Source of the DNA: Selaginella moellendorffii
Lineage: Eukaryota; Streptophyta; Lycopodiopsida; Selaginellales; Selaginellaceae
Length of the DNA stretch: 64,000 bases
Direction of reading: 5' to 3'
Assembly (NCBI RefSeq): GCF_000143415.4
Contig: NW_003314293.1
Location: 1,618,457 to 1,682,456, forward strand
Part shown: one piece after another, positions 11,174-23,703 of the stretch
Layout: the number at the start of each line of letters is the position of its first letter
How positions within the stretch are numbered: the first letter of the stretch is position 1
Notes under the pieces: generated by a model
The model's input: only the letters and a program-made list of their open reading frames with translations
What the model was told of the DNA's origin: nothing
Database searches by the model: none
Program-made: the position numbers and the translations under genes

Positions 11174-11893
11174 CTAGTTGTGGTTGGCAGTCCTCGGTTG
11201 CGGAGGATTCGGGGGGCCGAGGTGGTACGCCTTTGTAGTGACGACGAATTTCCGGGGCCGAGGGGGTTCCGGGGGGTCGAGCTTGTAACCCTGCGTGCTC
11301 TTTTTCGGAGGTTCTGGCGGCCCCAACGTTAGCGCCTCGCGCCTGGCGGGAGTGGAACAGAAGGCCAGCGCTTGGCTTGGCCGGAACACGAGATCACGCG
11401 GCTGATCGAGTGAGGCGGACGTAGCAAATGCTGCCGCCGGAGTGGCGCAAGAGTCGAGAGCTTTGCTCAAGAACTGGACGGAGCAAGCGTCGAACTGTGG
11501 TGGGATTTGGGCCTGGAATTGCCCCGTCTCGTTGGTGCTCACGACGGTGGAGTGATCTGGATTCCCGCGGCTGCCGACGCATTCGATTTGGATCTCGGCC
11601 TCTGTTTGACAAGTACCATGGATTTAACAGTGAGACCACAACTCTCTCTCTCTCTTTCTTGCTTTATCTTTACCTGAGAAGACTATGCTGTTGCGCGTGA
11701 GCCTCGCTTCCAGGCAACTATCGCAGTAGACTGTGCCAAACAGGATCCTAATTGAAGAAGAAGAGGAAGAGCGGAGAAATCTTCGCGCATCTAGCGATAC
11801 CGCGTGAGATTCCAGCGCCAATACGAGTACCACTGCGAGCAGTAGACCCGAAGGAGAAGAAGATTTCAAAGAAAGGAAGATTGGGACAGCCAT
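11174..11893 (-). CDS. Ole e 1-like secreted proline-rich protein
   Basis: Two exons, 11674-11893 and 11174-11601, join across a 72-bp intron to 215 residues. A signal peptide (GLLLAVVLVLALESHAVS) precedes GTVYCDSCLEARLTRN, the typical start of the pollen Ole e 1/extensin domain. Six cysteines are seen: YC, SC, EC, AC, SC and FC, the usual family number. The C-terminus is Pro-rich with repeated LGPPEPP, LDPPEPP and LGPPNPP blocks. Family members are cell-wall proteins; no specific role can be assigned. A TATA-like AT run lies just upstream at 11901-11912. Confidence 0.82.
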
Positions 11894-11900
11894 TCAACTC

Positions 11901-11940
11901 ATATATATATATAGGTGTGTGTGTGTGTGTGTGTGTGTGT
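11901..11940. repeat. (AT)6 and (GT)13 microsatellite
   Basis: An AT run at 11901-11912 is followed by 13 GT units at 11915-11940. A shorter (GT)6 lies at 20165-20176, at exactly the same place relative to the duplicated sequence, so the tract marks both starts of the tandem duplication. Confidence 0.95.
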
Positions 11941-13493
11941 GGACAAATGTGGGAAAAAAATTTCTTGTGAGCCCCTTTGGTGTCTCCTGATCTTGCTTGT
12001 CATTCACCCACCTTTCTGATTTCTCCTGACACTGCACTAAATGTGCAGGTTTTAGACATGAGCTCTCTCTTGCTACTACCTTCTTTTTATCCCTCTTGAA
12101 TCTACTGCCCCTTGAGCTGCTGATGATTCAGAAGCCCCACAAGAAAAAAAAAAAAGGATTAATTTTTGGCTGCAAAAGGGCAAGTAGGCGGCAATTTGGT
12201 CAACACGGAGGAATTCAAGGCCTTTCAGAGTTTCCTTTAAGAGCTCAAAGTTTTTGTAGCGTTAAAGAGGGCGAGCACTATCTCTTTGATTATATCATAG
12301 AAAAGTAAACAAGGTAAAGGGGATGGATTGGTTCACAGAGATCACCAACGCTTTGGGCGGAATTCTAAATGGAGCGGCTGAGATCATGATCGAGATTCAC
12401 CACGAGTGGGCAAATACGCGACCATCTCCCAAGTCAAAATGCGGGTGATTACTTTTAGGATCACGCCGAGGAATCCCTGACTGCTAAACAAATCTAAAAG
12501 GGAAGTTGACAATGAATGGGGAAGCTTGCCTGCCAGCTCGCACCACCTTTAAATCTAAGCTCGTTTTTGTCGGTGTTTCCTCGATCTTCTTCTTATTTAA
12601 CTTTGCACTCCTATCTCTCACGTGGTACCAACAATGTACCCTTAAGGATGAATCGATAGACAATTTTCCCAAGATTGGCTCTCATTTCCAATCCACTGTT
12701 GGAGATTGCGCAACGAGATTGTTGCTTTTTGCTTGGGGAGAAGGGAGATTTCGTTTGAAGTGTTCTTCTTCTGTAAAGCAAAGGTGGTGGGCGTGTGTGT
12801 GCGTGCTTTCCATGATTGCGTACATGATTGAGTGGAGCGTGCACTATAAGGAGCTCACACCAAGAGGGGCTTATTCCCATTGGAGGTTGGCGAATTTTCC
12901 ATACCCCCCCCATTCATGTACCTTCGCACAGCAAGAACAAAAAACACCCAAGAAAAACGAGGCATGCGAACCACCGCCACCTTGGATGGATGATTCGCAG
13001 CTGATGATTTGCATGAAAGCCATACAGTGAAAATTGGAGCTTCTATTTAAAAAAGAAACTCAAAAAAATGAATTATTACTTTAATCGTCGCTGGTCACCC
13101 AATCGTCACCAGTTAATCAATCAGTAAAACAAGAAAAAAAAAATAGTGGGAATTTGACCGAGGCATTGTTTGGAACCATAGGCACAGGTGATCGATCGAT
13201 TTGAATGGGGTGGTACCACTACTATAAAAGACTGGGCGGCCGTAAGCATTGTCCTCTTGCTCTCCGCCAAACAAAAATGTAATCGAACTTCTTGGTCGGT
13301 AAAAAGGAACACTTTCAAAGTCAAACGAGCAGTTGTCACCGTGTTCATCAATGTTTGACTTGTGACAAGGACTGGGACTGGTATATTCCCCGGATCTTTC
13401 GGTCAGGGCTCGAATCGCGAGACGCGTGTAGCCGTTGGAGGGAGATTTAAAGCTACCTCGGATATTCGCTCGCATCCTGGGATTTTAGGGCTC

Positions 13494-14054
13494 ATGGCGA
13501 GGAAGAGGAGGGCGCTGGCCGTCAAGAGCAGCAATGCGAGGGCGGGGGAGGAGGAGGAGGACGCGGCGGCGGTGGAGGATGATCGCGTGGCGGAGCTGTG
13601 CCAGGCGATAGATTTGCAAGGTGAGAGGCTGCATTCGGGGGGAAATCTCTCAATCTTGGTCTCGACAGTGCAAGCGAGGGCGGCGGCGATTCGAGCCATC
13701 CGCGACGCGCAGATCGCCGAGTTCCTGGCGCAGCTCCAGCTCCAGCAGGCGAGCTTGTCGGAGGAGATGCTGGACATGCCGATTTGCGAGTTCCTGGAGC
13801 GGTTCTGCCCTAACACCGAGCTCGTGTGCAAGGAGAGCGGAGTGGTGGAGATGAGGAAGAAGAAGCTGCCGACCAGCGATGCCGGGGACCCTCTGGCTTC
13901 CTTGTTTGCGCTCAGTGCGCTCAAGAACACTAGCGCCGCCGCCGCCGCCGCCGCCGCGGCCACCGCCAAAAAGAGCTCCGCTTCCTTCTTTTGCACGCCG
14001 CGAACCTTGGGTGGTGGGATATCCTCGAGCATGAAGACTCGAAGTATGCGCTGA
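13494..14054 (+). CDS. Borealin-related (BORR-like) protein, intact copy
   Basis: Single exon, 186 residues. A basic N-terminus (MARKRRALAVKSS) and an acidic run are followed by a coiled coil with VQARAAAIRAIRDAQIAEFL and the block DMPICEFLERFCPNTELV, which resemble the N-terminal helix region of plant Borealin-related proteins, where AAIRAIRD is conserved. The tail has nine alanines and then FFCTPRTLGGG, similar to the TPKTL motif near the plant BORR C-terminus. Borealin is a chromosomal passenger complex subunit that binds survivin-like and INCENP partners at centromeres. It is shorter than Arabidopsis BORR. Assignment rests on motif memory, so it is moderate. Its duplicate at 21817 is frameshifted. 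Confidence 0.6.
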   Translation: MARKRRALAVKSSNARAGEEEEDAAAVEDDRVAELCQAIDLQGERLHSGGNLSILVSTVQARAAAIRAIRDAQIAEFLAQLQLQQASLSEEMLDMPICEFLERFCPNTELVCKESGVVEMRKKKLPTSDAGDPLASLFALSALKNTSAAAAAAAAATAKKSSASFFCTPRTLGGGISSSMKTRSMR

Positions 14055-15559
14055 GCTTTAGAGGCTGGGATCTCGCACCAAACAACCATTCTTTGGATCA
14101 AGTAAGTGTTACGTTTTTCTTTTCTCTTCCTCTCCTTGTGTATTGAATTTGTGTTTGCTTTCTCTTGAAATTCTTGCGGTTCTTTCTATTTTGTCTTTGT
14201 TCTTTGCTTCAAATTTCAAGCTCTGCTCTCGCTTTGTTACGTCACACAATTACTGGCATGTCCCTGTTCCTTTCCTAGTTTCCATCGTGGACGGGAAGGA
14301 GGGCAGGTAGCTCGTCTTGTTGGATGGAATCAGGAAGCTCATATTGTATTGTTCTTCTGTCAGATCAGTCAATCAGACGTTCTTCTCAAATTGATGTGCA
14401 ACAAGACAGTATGTCCATGCATCACTTCGAAGTTTCAGGTCTCGTCACGGAAGGGATCCGTTGTTTCCGTTTTCCTAGCCGGAGCTGGTCATTTGGATGG
14501 GCATGTGTACTTTTAGATGGGAATGACACTATGAAATAGGTGTCATGAGTTCGGAAGCTATCGTCACCTTGAGGAAAAAATCTTGAGCAGATAATGGCTG
14601 CCTCAACAGGATATCAATGGTTTGACTTTTTGGTTCACCTGACAAGGATTGAACCTGCTCCGGAAACAGACGTTCTTTTCCTATCGACTTGTCATTTGGG
14701 CCGACACTTGGCTCTGGAACCAGTTATATTCATAGGAAAAGTGCTGGTGCTGCTTGCCGCAGCTCCGATGGAGATCTTCTTGCTGGGAGCTGCTCGCTCA
14801 AGCGCATGACAAGCCAACTTGTTGCAATCCGGGCATTTGCTATCAGACTCCTCCGTTTATCGGGGCTTGCTATCCGTGAATTTCATGAACACCATGACAA
14901 TGGTCTCTGCGATTGCGGAATGAATAAACAAATGTTTTTCTAATCCATCAACAGCAAGTTGGAGCATTTCCTAAATCAGCTGACCTATTTACATTGAGGC
15001 CTTCCGTGAAATGGATCTATTAGGAAATCCCGTCCACAAGCAACGGACCCGGCAATGGACCTCTATATTCCGCAACAAGACTCAGTCGGGTTTCTGTTCC
15101 AACAAAACATCAAACTTCCTTCTGGAACGAAATGTCTTACTGTAAAGCTGAAAGGGTCCTCGCCACCATGGGAAGATGAGGTTCCTCCTCCACACGAGAT
15201 GGAGGATCCACGGCATGAGTTATCACACCCAGAGCATGTCCAGAAGGAACCACACCATAAGACATTCAATTAATTCTTCCATTGTATTTGTACAATTTCG
15301 TCCACAATAATTTCATATAACATCGCTCCACTACTTTACAGCACAGGAATCTCACATACAAACAAATTAGCTATTAACTAGTGACATACAACAAGGCATT
15401 ACCACAGGGATCATGAAATTCTCATTTCAACTGGGCCAAACCGTCGATAATCACCACTAGATAGAAAGCATGAAATTGTGAGTTCTGAAACAACTATGCA
15501 TAGCTTCAGATAAAGAACAGTTTATTAATTCAACCATTTGTGCTTGTACATGCTACTGA

Positions 15560-15742
15560 TCAATAGCAAGGGCCAACAAATGGAGGAGTGCTGTAGCAGA
15601 TCCCGGGATTGCAGCAGAAGGGCATGCTAGATGGGCACTGTGAACTACTTGTGCATCTCCGGTCCTGAGCACTAGCGACTTCCACAAAGCAAATTACTAC
15701 TAGAGCAGCAACCAGCGCAAACAAAACCGCGAACTTCGACAT
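15560..15742 (-). CDS. Secreted knottin-like cysteine-rich peptide, copy 1
   Basis: Single exon, 60 residues. The first 25 or so (MSKFAVLFALVAALVVICFV then EVASA) form a clear signal peptide. The mature peptide is about 35 residues with six cysteines spaced C-x5-C-x6-CC-x4-C-x9-C, the order of an inhibitor cystine knot. I do not recognise a named family. An upstream in-frame Met at 15778 would add 12 residues and spoil the signal peptide, so 15742 is chosen. The duplicate at 23704-23886 differs by three residues, with one change in the signal peptide and two in the mature part, and keeps all cysteines. A defensive or signalling role is inference. Confidence 0.8.
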   Translation of the reverse strand: MSKFAVLFALVAALVVICFVEVASAQDRRCTSSSQCPSSMPFCCNPGICYSTPPFVGPCY

Positions 15743-16129
15743 TGTGAAACCAAGATGATTATTCCTCTTGCAGCCCACCTATTTATGAACCAAGTATTTC
15801 TATCACGAATGCCTAAAGGTCGGTCAAGATTAACATACGCAGTGCCTTCGAGGAACATGATAATGACTGAGAAGTCAGAGCAGCTGTTCACAAGTGGACT
15901 TTATATAATTAAGTGCTTGAGAATATTCTTAGAATATTTTCCTTTTATTGTGGAGATTAATGTTTATAATTTTCAACCTGTTTACTTATTAACATTAACT
16001 TTTTGTTTTAGGGTGATGCAAGCTCAAGTCAAAGCTTTTGGATATCGAAGAACCAATTAGCCAGTAGTGAGTATGCATCATTTTCCTCTTGCATGATTTT
16101 TTATTTTTTAGTTTTTTACATCTTTCCTT

Positions 16130-16390
16130 ACTAGGGTGCTTAAAAATCTTCTACGCAATGGAATTCCCAGCGATTCTGGGAAGAATGGTGTGGGAAATGC
16201 ATCACTGAGAAAAAGCCCATTCAAATTGAATCAATTGAATATCTCAGCTACCTTGCAAACACTTCCAATCTCATTGTACATCTCGACCAGTAGTTCTCTG
16301 GAACGCAATGATCATGACATATGCCATATATAGCAAGCAAGCTGCAAAGTGTGAGCTTTCTAACTATTCTGACAATCCATAGTTTCTCGC
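16130..16390 (+). pseudogene. PPR-like relic, unit 1
   Basis: Decayed coding-like stretch also present at 24250-24500. In unit 2 it reads GVGNASL and RPVVLWNAMIMTYA in one frame, like the VGNALV...VVSWNAMI spacing of a plant pentatricopeptide repeat. Unit 1 has small indels and earlier stops. Too short to name a gene. Confidence 0.35.
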
Positions 16391-16899
16391 AGCAGAGATA
16401 TGATGGCGGCTCTGGTAAACTTTTATAGAAAGTCTAGCAATGTGGATGACTTATGAGCAGTGAGGATGAAGCAGCTGAGCTTGGTAACCTGGAGCACAAC
16501 ACTCACACATAGCAGGGGCACCCCAATGCAGTATTTTTAGAGCAAAGACCTCTGCCACATGCCACATCATGAGAGGCAATGTCCTACCATATAATTGATA
16601 AAACTTATAAAATAGGTATTAGATGAGAGGAGGAAGCTCAATGAGATGTAGGTTGCTGAATGCTGATGGGAATTCAGTACAAAATTGGTAGTGCATAAAT
16701 CTTTTCTACTTCTCCCAAGAGAGCTAAAGTAACTTTATGTGTAAATAGAATTTAAATTTATAAAGGAATAAAATATTTATTATTTGTGCTTATTATTATA
16801 TAAAGTTTTTATTTAACCACTTTTTTTTCTATCTTTTCCAGATTAAGATCAAGTGCTTTTAAATTCATAACATATAAAGTAAATTACACACTTGTCAAA

Positions 16900-19800
16900 T
16901 ATTTGCCATCTTTATATTTATTAAGAAACACCCCATGGGATTTGAATTCACCTCCTCCTAATGAGTATTTGGGATTAATATGAACCCAAACTTAAATTAC
17001 ATGTTTGGATTAGTTTGGGCATTCCAAAGACTTTATAAAAATAGAGTTTTGAAAGGTGCTTAACACAAATTTATTTTTTTCTTATATTTTATTAGTGGTT
17101 CATTATTTCTCCTTCTTTCAACAATGAGCTCTTAATAATTGCATTGCTATCTCTTTCATGGCTCTAATATGATCTAATATCACTAGCTCTCTTAGATCCT
17201 TTTCTTCAACTCTAGTTAAATCTTGATATGCTATGGAAGTTATATTAAGTGTTGAAATAATGCAATATAGTACTTTACATGTAGCTTTAGCATATTTAGC
17301 ACCAACAATGACTTTTTTGTTTAAAGATAAAGATTTATATGCTAATAAAGTTTGATGGTTTGAGTGTAAGCAATTAAAACGAACGACTTAAGAGATGATC
17401 TATTAGGGTTCAAATGGGCCATGAATAAAAATGTACAATTGATTAAAAGTTTTAGGATTTAGTTTAACATTCTTGGGGTAATATTAGGTTGAGTGACCTT
17501 TTGGGAAGTCTAAATTTAAGAGTTTACACTAAAGTAACCCTTAAGAAACATTTCTATCTTAGCTTTTATGATAATGTCAAAGATTTCATGCTCTCTCATC
17601 CGAAGTCAAGAGCTTACACCAAGTTCGATGATATAGCCTTTAAAAAACATTTTTACCTTGACTTTTGTGACAATATCAAAGATCTCATACTCTCTTATTC
17701 AGATATAACATCTCATACGACTGCTATTGATCTTGGTATTTGCTATAATAATCAATTGGAAGAATGATAATTGAAGTATTATCATCAAACCTTTGTGCCT
17801 CGTCTAATGACCTCAGTTTTAGAGTAACTAGCATATGAGAAAATAAGGGTTTTTTAGCACTGTAGGGAGAATTGCACAGTGGAATTTGATACTGCAATCA
17901 AGTACCTAGCAGATCATTCCTCACCTATACTATAGTAAGGTCTCGTGGACTTGACAATTGTTTAGAGTGGAATTTCAGTCAAGGATCTGGATTCTAGTGT
18001 AACTTTTAACTTAAGCAAGGCACAATTCCAATGGAAATTAAAGTTATATATTAAAGGTTTTTCCAATGTTGAATTAGACAATTCTCCCCTTCTCCAAATC
18101 TTCTTCTTATGCTTCTCTAATATTAATTTCTCACATTTCTTTACATGAGTTTTGGCCATTATAATTCTAGTTTTGTCTTTGCAATTACTATTCATGCAAT
18201 GTCAACTTCATCTATCATGATCAAGTTTACTTTTTCCTTAAGTAGGTTGATTTTAAGGATATTTTCAACAAGAGGAGAGTTAATATTTTGCCATTATATC
18301 AACTTTATGATTATTTTATTGATGTTATAGAAAGGAAATTACTACCATTTAGTCATATCTATAATCTTTTACTACTAAAGTTGGAAACCTTATATATACA
18401 TATCAAGAAGAATTTTTCTAAAGGTTTTTCTTAGTCTTTAGCTAGTGCACATATATTTTCTTTATATCCAGAAAGGACAAGTCTCTTCATTTAGTGATTA
18501 ACTACTATAGCTTGAACAAAGTCACTATTCTCAATTAACATTTACTTTTATTAATTCTTAAGATGTTGGAATGGCTCTCCAAGGTTTGATTCTTCACCAA
18601 ATTGTAAGTAATTAAATTTTTCATTTTACTTTAATCACTTGAACACAACTTTGACCATTTGGAAGAGTCTCACTCACAACCTTTATAAATTTTATTTTCG
18701 ACTTGGGGATATGCTAGCCCCATGAATGGCATATATGCCACTTAGATTTTGCACTTTGTCCAAGTGCTCTACATATTTAAAGCTATGTTCATTTACCCTT
18801 ATCTTTTTGGTAGTCTAAGATCACCTATGCTATAGTCCCATCTTTCAAAGACTGGGCCATCTATTTATGAGTGGCCATCCCATAACCACATTTTAACATC
18901 CTTAAGATGTCCAAAAACATAGGAACACCCTTCCCTAATGTCCCTTCTTCAGCCCCCATTAAGTCCCTCTCCATCCATGGTTGTGCTTGCCAATGCCACC
19001 ACTAGGTCAGGGCTCAAAAGTTTGACCACTAAGTGTCACTGACTTCTAGGACTTTTTCACCATGTGACCATGCTTTTAGTTAATATACATAAGGACTACT
19101 CCTCTTCTTTTTTATATGGGACAACATTTTGAAACACCACAACCAAATGCAAGTCTCATAGGTACTCTCCTTACTCCCTGGCCTTTGGGTGCCCTAGCTA
19201 TGTGGCTAGAGCGAGGTTCCAATGAACCACATTTAGTATCCAAGTAGGTAATGCACCCACATTTGGATTGAGAGCATTGACTATTCGATTTCTTAAGAAA
19301 GCTAGAGCTTGCTCTTAAACACTTAAGTTATCCCACTTATCCATTCATGTTCATTATAGCCTTGGACTCCTTAGTGGTTATATCATCACCCACTATATGG
19401 GTATAACCTTCTTTGATCACATTAACATTTTTTAGCCAAATTAATTCCACTAAAGTCCTCCATACTTTTGGAGCTCACCAAACCCTTTAGAGTTTGGGAG
19501 ACAATCACTTTGAGCTTTCACTCTCAAATTCAGACTTGGACTTGGACTTGAACTCTAACTTAGACTCAAACTCGGTCTTGGTCTCGGTCTTAGCCTCGGT
19601 CCCAATCTCGGTTTCCATTTCAAACCCAATTTCGGTATCGCGAATGTAACTTCGAGTATCGAAAGTTACTTATCAGCTAATCTTTTTGGATATTCTTTCT
19701 TTACTACCACAATGGCAAAAAGTTAGTATTGTTAGTCCCTTTTTCAATCTCCACCTAAACTAGTTGAGAAATTGGTCTTTGTGTGTGCATTTAATTAGAT

Positions 19801-20164
19801 AAGCATAAGGATGGAATTTCAAAGTAGCACATATGATCATAGGATAAGATTTAAATATACTGTCACCATGGATCCTTGAAATTTTAGGGGATAAATGGGG
19901 ATAAAATAACCACTAAAGACTTTTTCATTAAACAATTACCCCTTTTTTAGTTATTTTAAAGGGAGAGAAATAAAGTGTATTACATTTGGTATTAAAGGAT
20001 ATGTTTTAGCGAGTATTATTTATTGAGATTAAGCAATTAATCTCATTACATACATAAAGATTAAAATAATGATTCAAGTGGTACACATTTAGGTGCAAAA
20101 GGCTTCGCATTTGTTCATTAGGTATGGATTTTGGTTACCTTTTTATATTGTATTATGTGAGCTT
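16900..20164. mobile_element. AT-rich Ty3/gypsy-like relic, unit 1
   Basis: AT-rich, gene-poor DNA. At 17489-17767 a frame reads repeated AYTKFDDIAFKKHFYLDF segments and DLGICYNNQLEE, resembling the end of a gypsy gag. 19640-19800 is similar to 48790-48960, and the segment at 17380-17470 recurs near 43870, 44240 and 49630. No intact protein or clear LTR ends are seen. 19530-19640 is an imperfect short repeat of the GACTCGGTCT kind. Confidence 0.6.
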
Positions 20165-21510
20165 GTGTGTGTGTGTGGACAAATGTGGGAAAAAATTTCT
20201 TGTGAGCCCATTTGGTGTCTCCTGATCTTGCTTATTATTCACCCACCTTTCTGATTTCTCCTAACACTTCACTAAATGTGCAAGTTTTAAACATGAGCTC
20301 TCTCTTGCTACTACCTTCTTTTTATCCCACCTCTTGAATCTACTGCCCCTTGAGCTGCTGATGATTCACAAGCCCCACAAAAAAAAAAAAAAAGGAATTA
20401 TTTTTGGCTGGACAAGTAGGCAGAGATATAAGCAATTTGGTCAACATGGAGGAATTCAAGGTTTTTCAAAGTTTCCTTTAAGAGTTCAAAGTTTTTGTTG
20501 TAGAGACCAGCGTTAAAGAGGGCAAGCACTATCTCTTGATTATATCATAGAAAAGTAAACAAGGTAAAGGGGATGGATTGATTCACAGAGATCACGAACG
20601 CTTTGGGCGGAATTCTAAATGGAACGGCTGAGATCATGATCAAGATTCACCACAAGTGGGCAAATACGCGACCATCTCCCAAGTCAAAATGCGGGTGAAT
20701 ACTTTTAGGATAACGCCGAGGAATCCCTGACTGCCAAAAAAATCCAAAAGGGAAGTTGACAATGAATGGGGAAGCTTGCCTGCCAGCTCACACCACCTTT
20801 AAATCTAAGCTCGTTTTTGTCAGTGTTTTCTCGATCTCCTTCTTATTTAACTTTCCACTCTCGTTCTATCTCTCACGTGGTACCAACAATGTACCCTTAA
20901 GGATGAATCGATATTGGCTCTCATTTCCAATCCACTGTTGGAGATTGTGCAACGAGATTGTTGCTTTTTGCTTGGGGAGAAGGGAGATTTCGTTTGAAGT
21001 GTTCTTCTTCTGTAAAGCAAAGGTGGTGGGCGTGTGTGTGCGTGCTTTCCATGATTGCGTACATGATTGAGTGGAGCGTGCACTATAAGGAGCTCACACC
21101 AAGAGGGGCTTATTCCCATTGGAGGTTGGCGAATTTTCCATACCCCCCCATTCATGTACCTTCGCACAGCAAGAACAAAAAACACCCAAGAAAAACGAGG
21201 CATGCGAACCACCGCCACCTTGGATGGATGATTCGCAGCTGATGATTTGCATGGAAGCCATACAGTGAAAATTGGAGCTTCTCGTTTGTCCCCAATTTAA
21301 AAAAAAAAACTCAAAAGAATGAATTATTACTTTAATCATCGCTGGTCAATCAATCAGTAAAACAAGAAAAAAAAAAAAGTGGGAATTTGACCGAGGTATT
21401 GTTTGGAAGCATAGGCACAGGTCGATCGATTTTAATGGGGTGGTACCACTACTACAAAAGACTGGGCGGCCGTAAGCATTGTCCTCTTGCTTTCCGCCAA
21501 ACAAACACAA

Positions 21511-21597
21511 CAATCACTGGCTTGCTTACGTCCAAAGAAAGGATGAAGATCGAAGATGCAACAGGTATTATCCTTTCCTCATTCTTTTATAAAACAA
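21511..21597 (+). repeat. 87-bp inserted cassette, copy a
   Basis: The sequence from CAATCACTGGCTTGCTTACG to TTATAAAACAA is absent at the matching site in unit 1 (near 13270) and recurs at 24621-24707 with three differences. It contains an open stretch GLLTSKERMKIEDATG followed by a donor-like G|GTATTA, so it looks like an exon-intron fragment. Confidence 0.75.
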
Positions 21598-21816
21598 AAA
21601 ATGTAATCGAACTTCTTGGTCGGTAAAAGCAACACTTTCAAAGTCAAACGAGCAGTTGTCACCGTGTTCATCAATGTTTGACTTGTGACAAGGACTGGCA
21701 CTGATATATTCCCCGGATCTTTCGGTCAGGGCTCGAATCGCGAGACGCGTGTAGCCGTTGGAGGGAGATTTAAAGCTACCTCGGATATTCGCTCGCATCC
21801 TGGGATTTTAGGGCTC

Positions 21817-22331
21817 ATGGCGAGGAAGAGGAGGGCGCTGGCCGTCAAGAGCAGCAATGCGAGGGCGGGGGAGGAGGAGGAGGACGCGGCGGCGGCGGAG
21901 GATGATCGCGTGGCGGAGCTGTGCCGGGCGATAGATTTGCAAGGTGAGAGGCTGCATTCGGGGGGAAATCTCTCAATCTTGGTCTCGACAGTGCAAGCGA
22001 GGGCGGCGGCGATTCGAGCCATCCGCGACGCGCAGATCGCCGAGTTCCTGGCGCAGCTCCAGCTCCACTGGACATGCCGATTTGCGAGTTCCTGGAGCGG
22101 TTCTGCCCTAACACCGAGCTCGTGTGCAAGGAGAGCGGAGTGGTGGAGATGAGGAAGAAGAAGCTGCTGACCAGCGATGCCGGGGACCCTCTGGCTTCCT
22201 TGTTTGCGCTCAGTGCGCTCAAGAACACTAGCGCCACCGCCGCCAAAAAGAGCTCCGCTTCCTTCTTTTGCACGCCGCGAACCTTGGGGGGTGGGATATC
22301 CTCGAGCATGAAGACTCGAAGTATGCGCTGA
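21817..22331 (+). pseudogene. Borealin-related copy, frameshifted
   Basis: Duplicate of the gene at 13494. A 25-bp deletion after 22065 (compare 13745-13769) breaks the frame inside the conserved helix region and leads to a stop after about 110 residues. The downstream half stays open in the original frame (DMPICEFLERF to MKTRSMR at 22074-22331), and the Ala tract has shrunk from nine to about three. The single large lesion with otherwise little decay suggests recent loss. A shortened N-terminal product is possible but unlikely to work. Confidence 0.8.
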
Positions 22332-23483
22332 GCTTTAGAGGCTGGGATCTCGCACCAAACAACCATTCTTTGGATCAAGTAAGTGTTACGTTTTTCTTTT
22401 CTCTTCTCCTTGTGTATTGAATTTGTGTTTGCTTTCTCTTGAAATTCTTGCGGTTCTTTCTATTTTGTTTTTGTTCTTTGCTTCAAGTCTCAAGCTCTGC
22501 TCTCGCTTTGTTACATCACACAATTACTGGCAAAATGTCCCTGTTCCTTTCCTAGTTTCCATCGTGGACGGGAAGGAGGGCAGGTAGCTGGTCTTGTTGG
22601 ATGGAATCAGGAATCTCATATTGTGTTGCTCTTCTGTCAGATCAGTCAATCAGACGTTCTTCTCAAATTGATGTGCAACAAGGCAGTATGTCCATGCATC
22701 ACTTCGAAGTTTCAGGTCTCGTCATGGAAGGGATCCGTTGTTTCCGTCTTCCTAGCCGGAGCTGGTCATTTGGATATTGGCATGTGTACTTTTTTAGATG
22801 GGGGTGACATTATGAAATAGGTGTCATGAGTTCGGAAGTTATCGTCACCTTGAGGAAAAAATCCTGAGCAGATAATGGCTGCCTCAACAGGATATCAATG
22901 GTTTGACTTTTTGGTTCACCTGACAGGGATTGTTGCTGCTTGCCACAGCTCCGATGGAGATCTTCTTGCTGGGAGCTGGGAGCTCAAGCGCATGACAAGC
23001 CAACTTGTTGCAATCCGGGCATTTGCTATCAGAGTCCTCCGTTTATCGGGGCTTGCTATCTGTGAATTTCATGAACAGCATGACAATGGTCTCTGCAATT
23101 GCGGAATGAATAAACAAATGTTTTTCTAATCCATCAACAGCAAGTTGGAGCATTTCCTTAATCAGCTGACCTATTTACATTGAGGCCTTCCGTGAAATGG
23201 ATCTATTAGGAAATCCCGAGACTCAGTCCGGTTTCTGTTCCAACAAAACATCAAACTTCCTTCTGGAACGAAATGTCTTACTGTAAAGCTGAAAGGGTCC
23301 TCGCCAGGAGGCCCCATGGGAGGATGAGGTTCCTCCTCCACACGAGATGGAGGATCCACGGCATGAGTTATCACACCCAGAGCATGTCCAGAAGGATCCA
23401 CACCACCCTAAGACATTCAATTAATTCTTCCAGTGTATTTGTACAATTTCTTCCACAATAATCTCATATAACAACTCGGCTCC

Positions 23484-23566
23484 ATGAGAATTTCATGATC
23501 CCTGTGGTAATGCCTTGTTGTATGTCACTAGTTAATGGCTAATTTGTTTGTATGTGAGATTCCTGT
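23484..23566. other. In-place micro-inversion between duplication units
   Basis: Positions 23484-23566 are the reverse complement of 15342-15425 with few differences, while the sequence on both sides aligns directly (TCATATAACA before, TTTCAACTGGGCCAAACC after). It lies downstream of the peptide gene stop. Confidence 0.88.
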
Positions 23567-23703
23567 AGTTTCAACTGGGCCAAACCGCCGATAATCACCA
23601 CTAGATAGAAAGCATGAAATTGTGAGTTCTGAAACAACTATGCATAGCTTCAGATAAAGAACAGTTTATTCATTCAACCATTTGTGCTTGTACATGCTAC
23701 TGA

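Larger units (their letters stand above)
11941..20164. repeat. Tandem segmental duplication, unit 1
   Basis: Starting with GGACAAATGTGGGAAAA at 11941, the sequence is repeated from 20177, a period of 8236 bp. Similarity is high from 11941 to about 16900 (with 20177 to about 25170) and lower across the AT-rich part. Unit 1 holds an intact Borealin-related gene, a knottin-like peptide gene, a PPR-like relic and retroelement relics. The spaces 11941-13493 and 14055-15559 show no convincing gene; the open frames there are short and not conserved in frame between units. Confidence 0.93.

Noticed and set aside
12506-13030. 174-codon frame in duplication unit 1
   Set aside because: In unit 2 the same region carries indels that change the frame, so there is no sign of coding constraint.
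14594-14943. Possible further exon of the Borealin-related gene
   Set aside because: Frames differ between units and unit 2 lacks about 100 bp here; no domain recognised.
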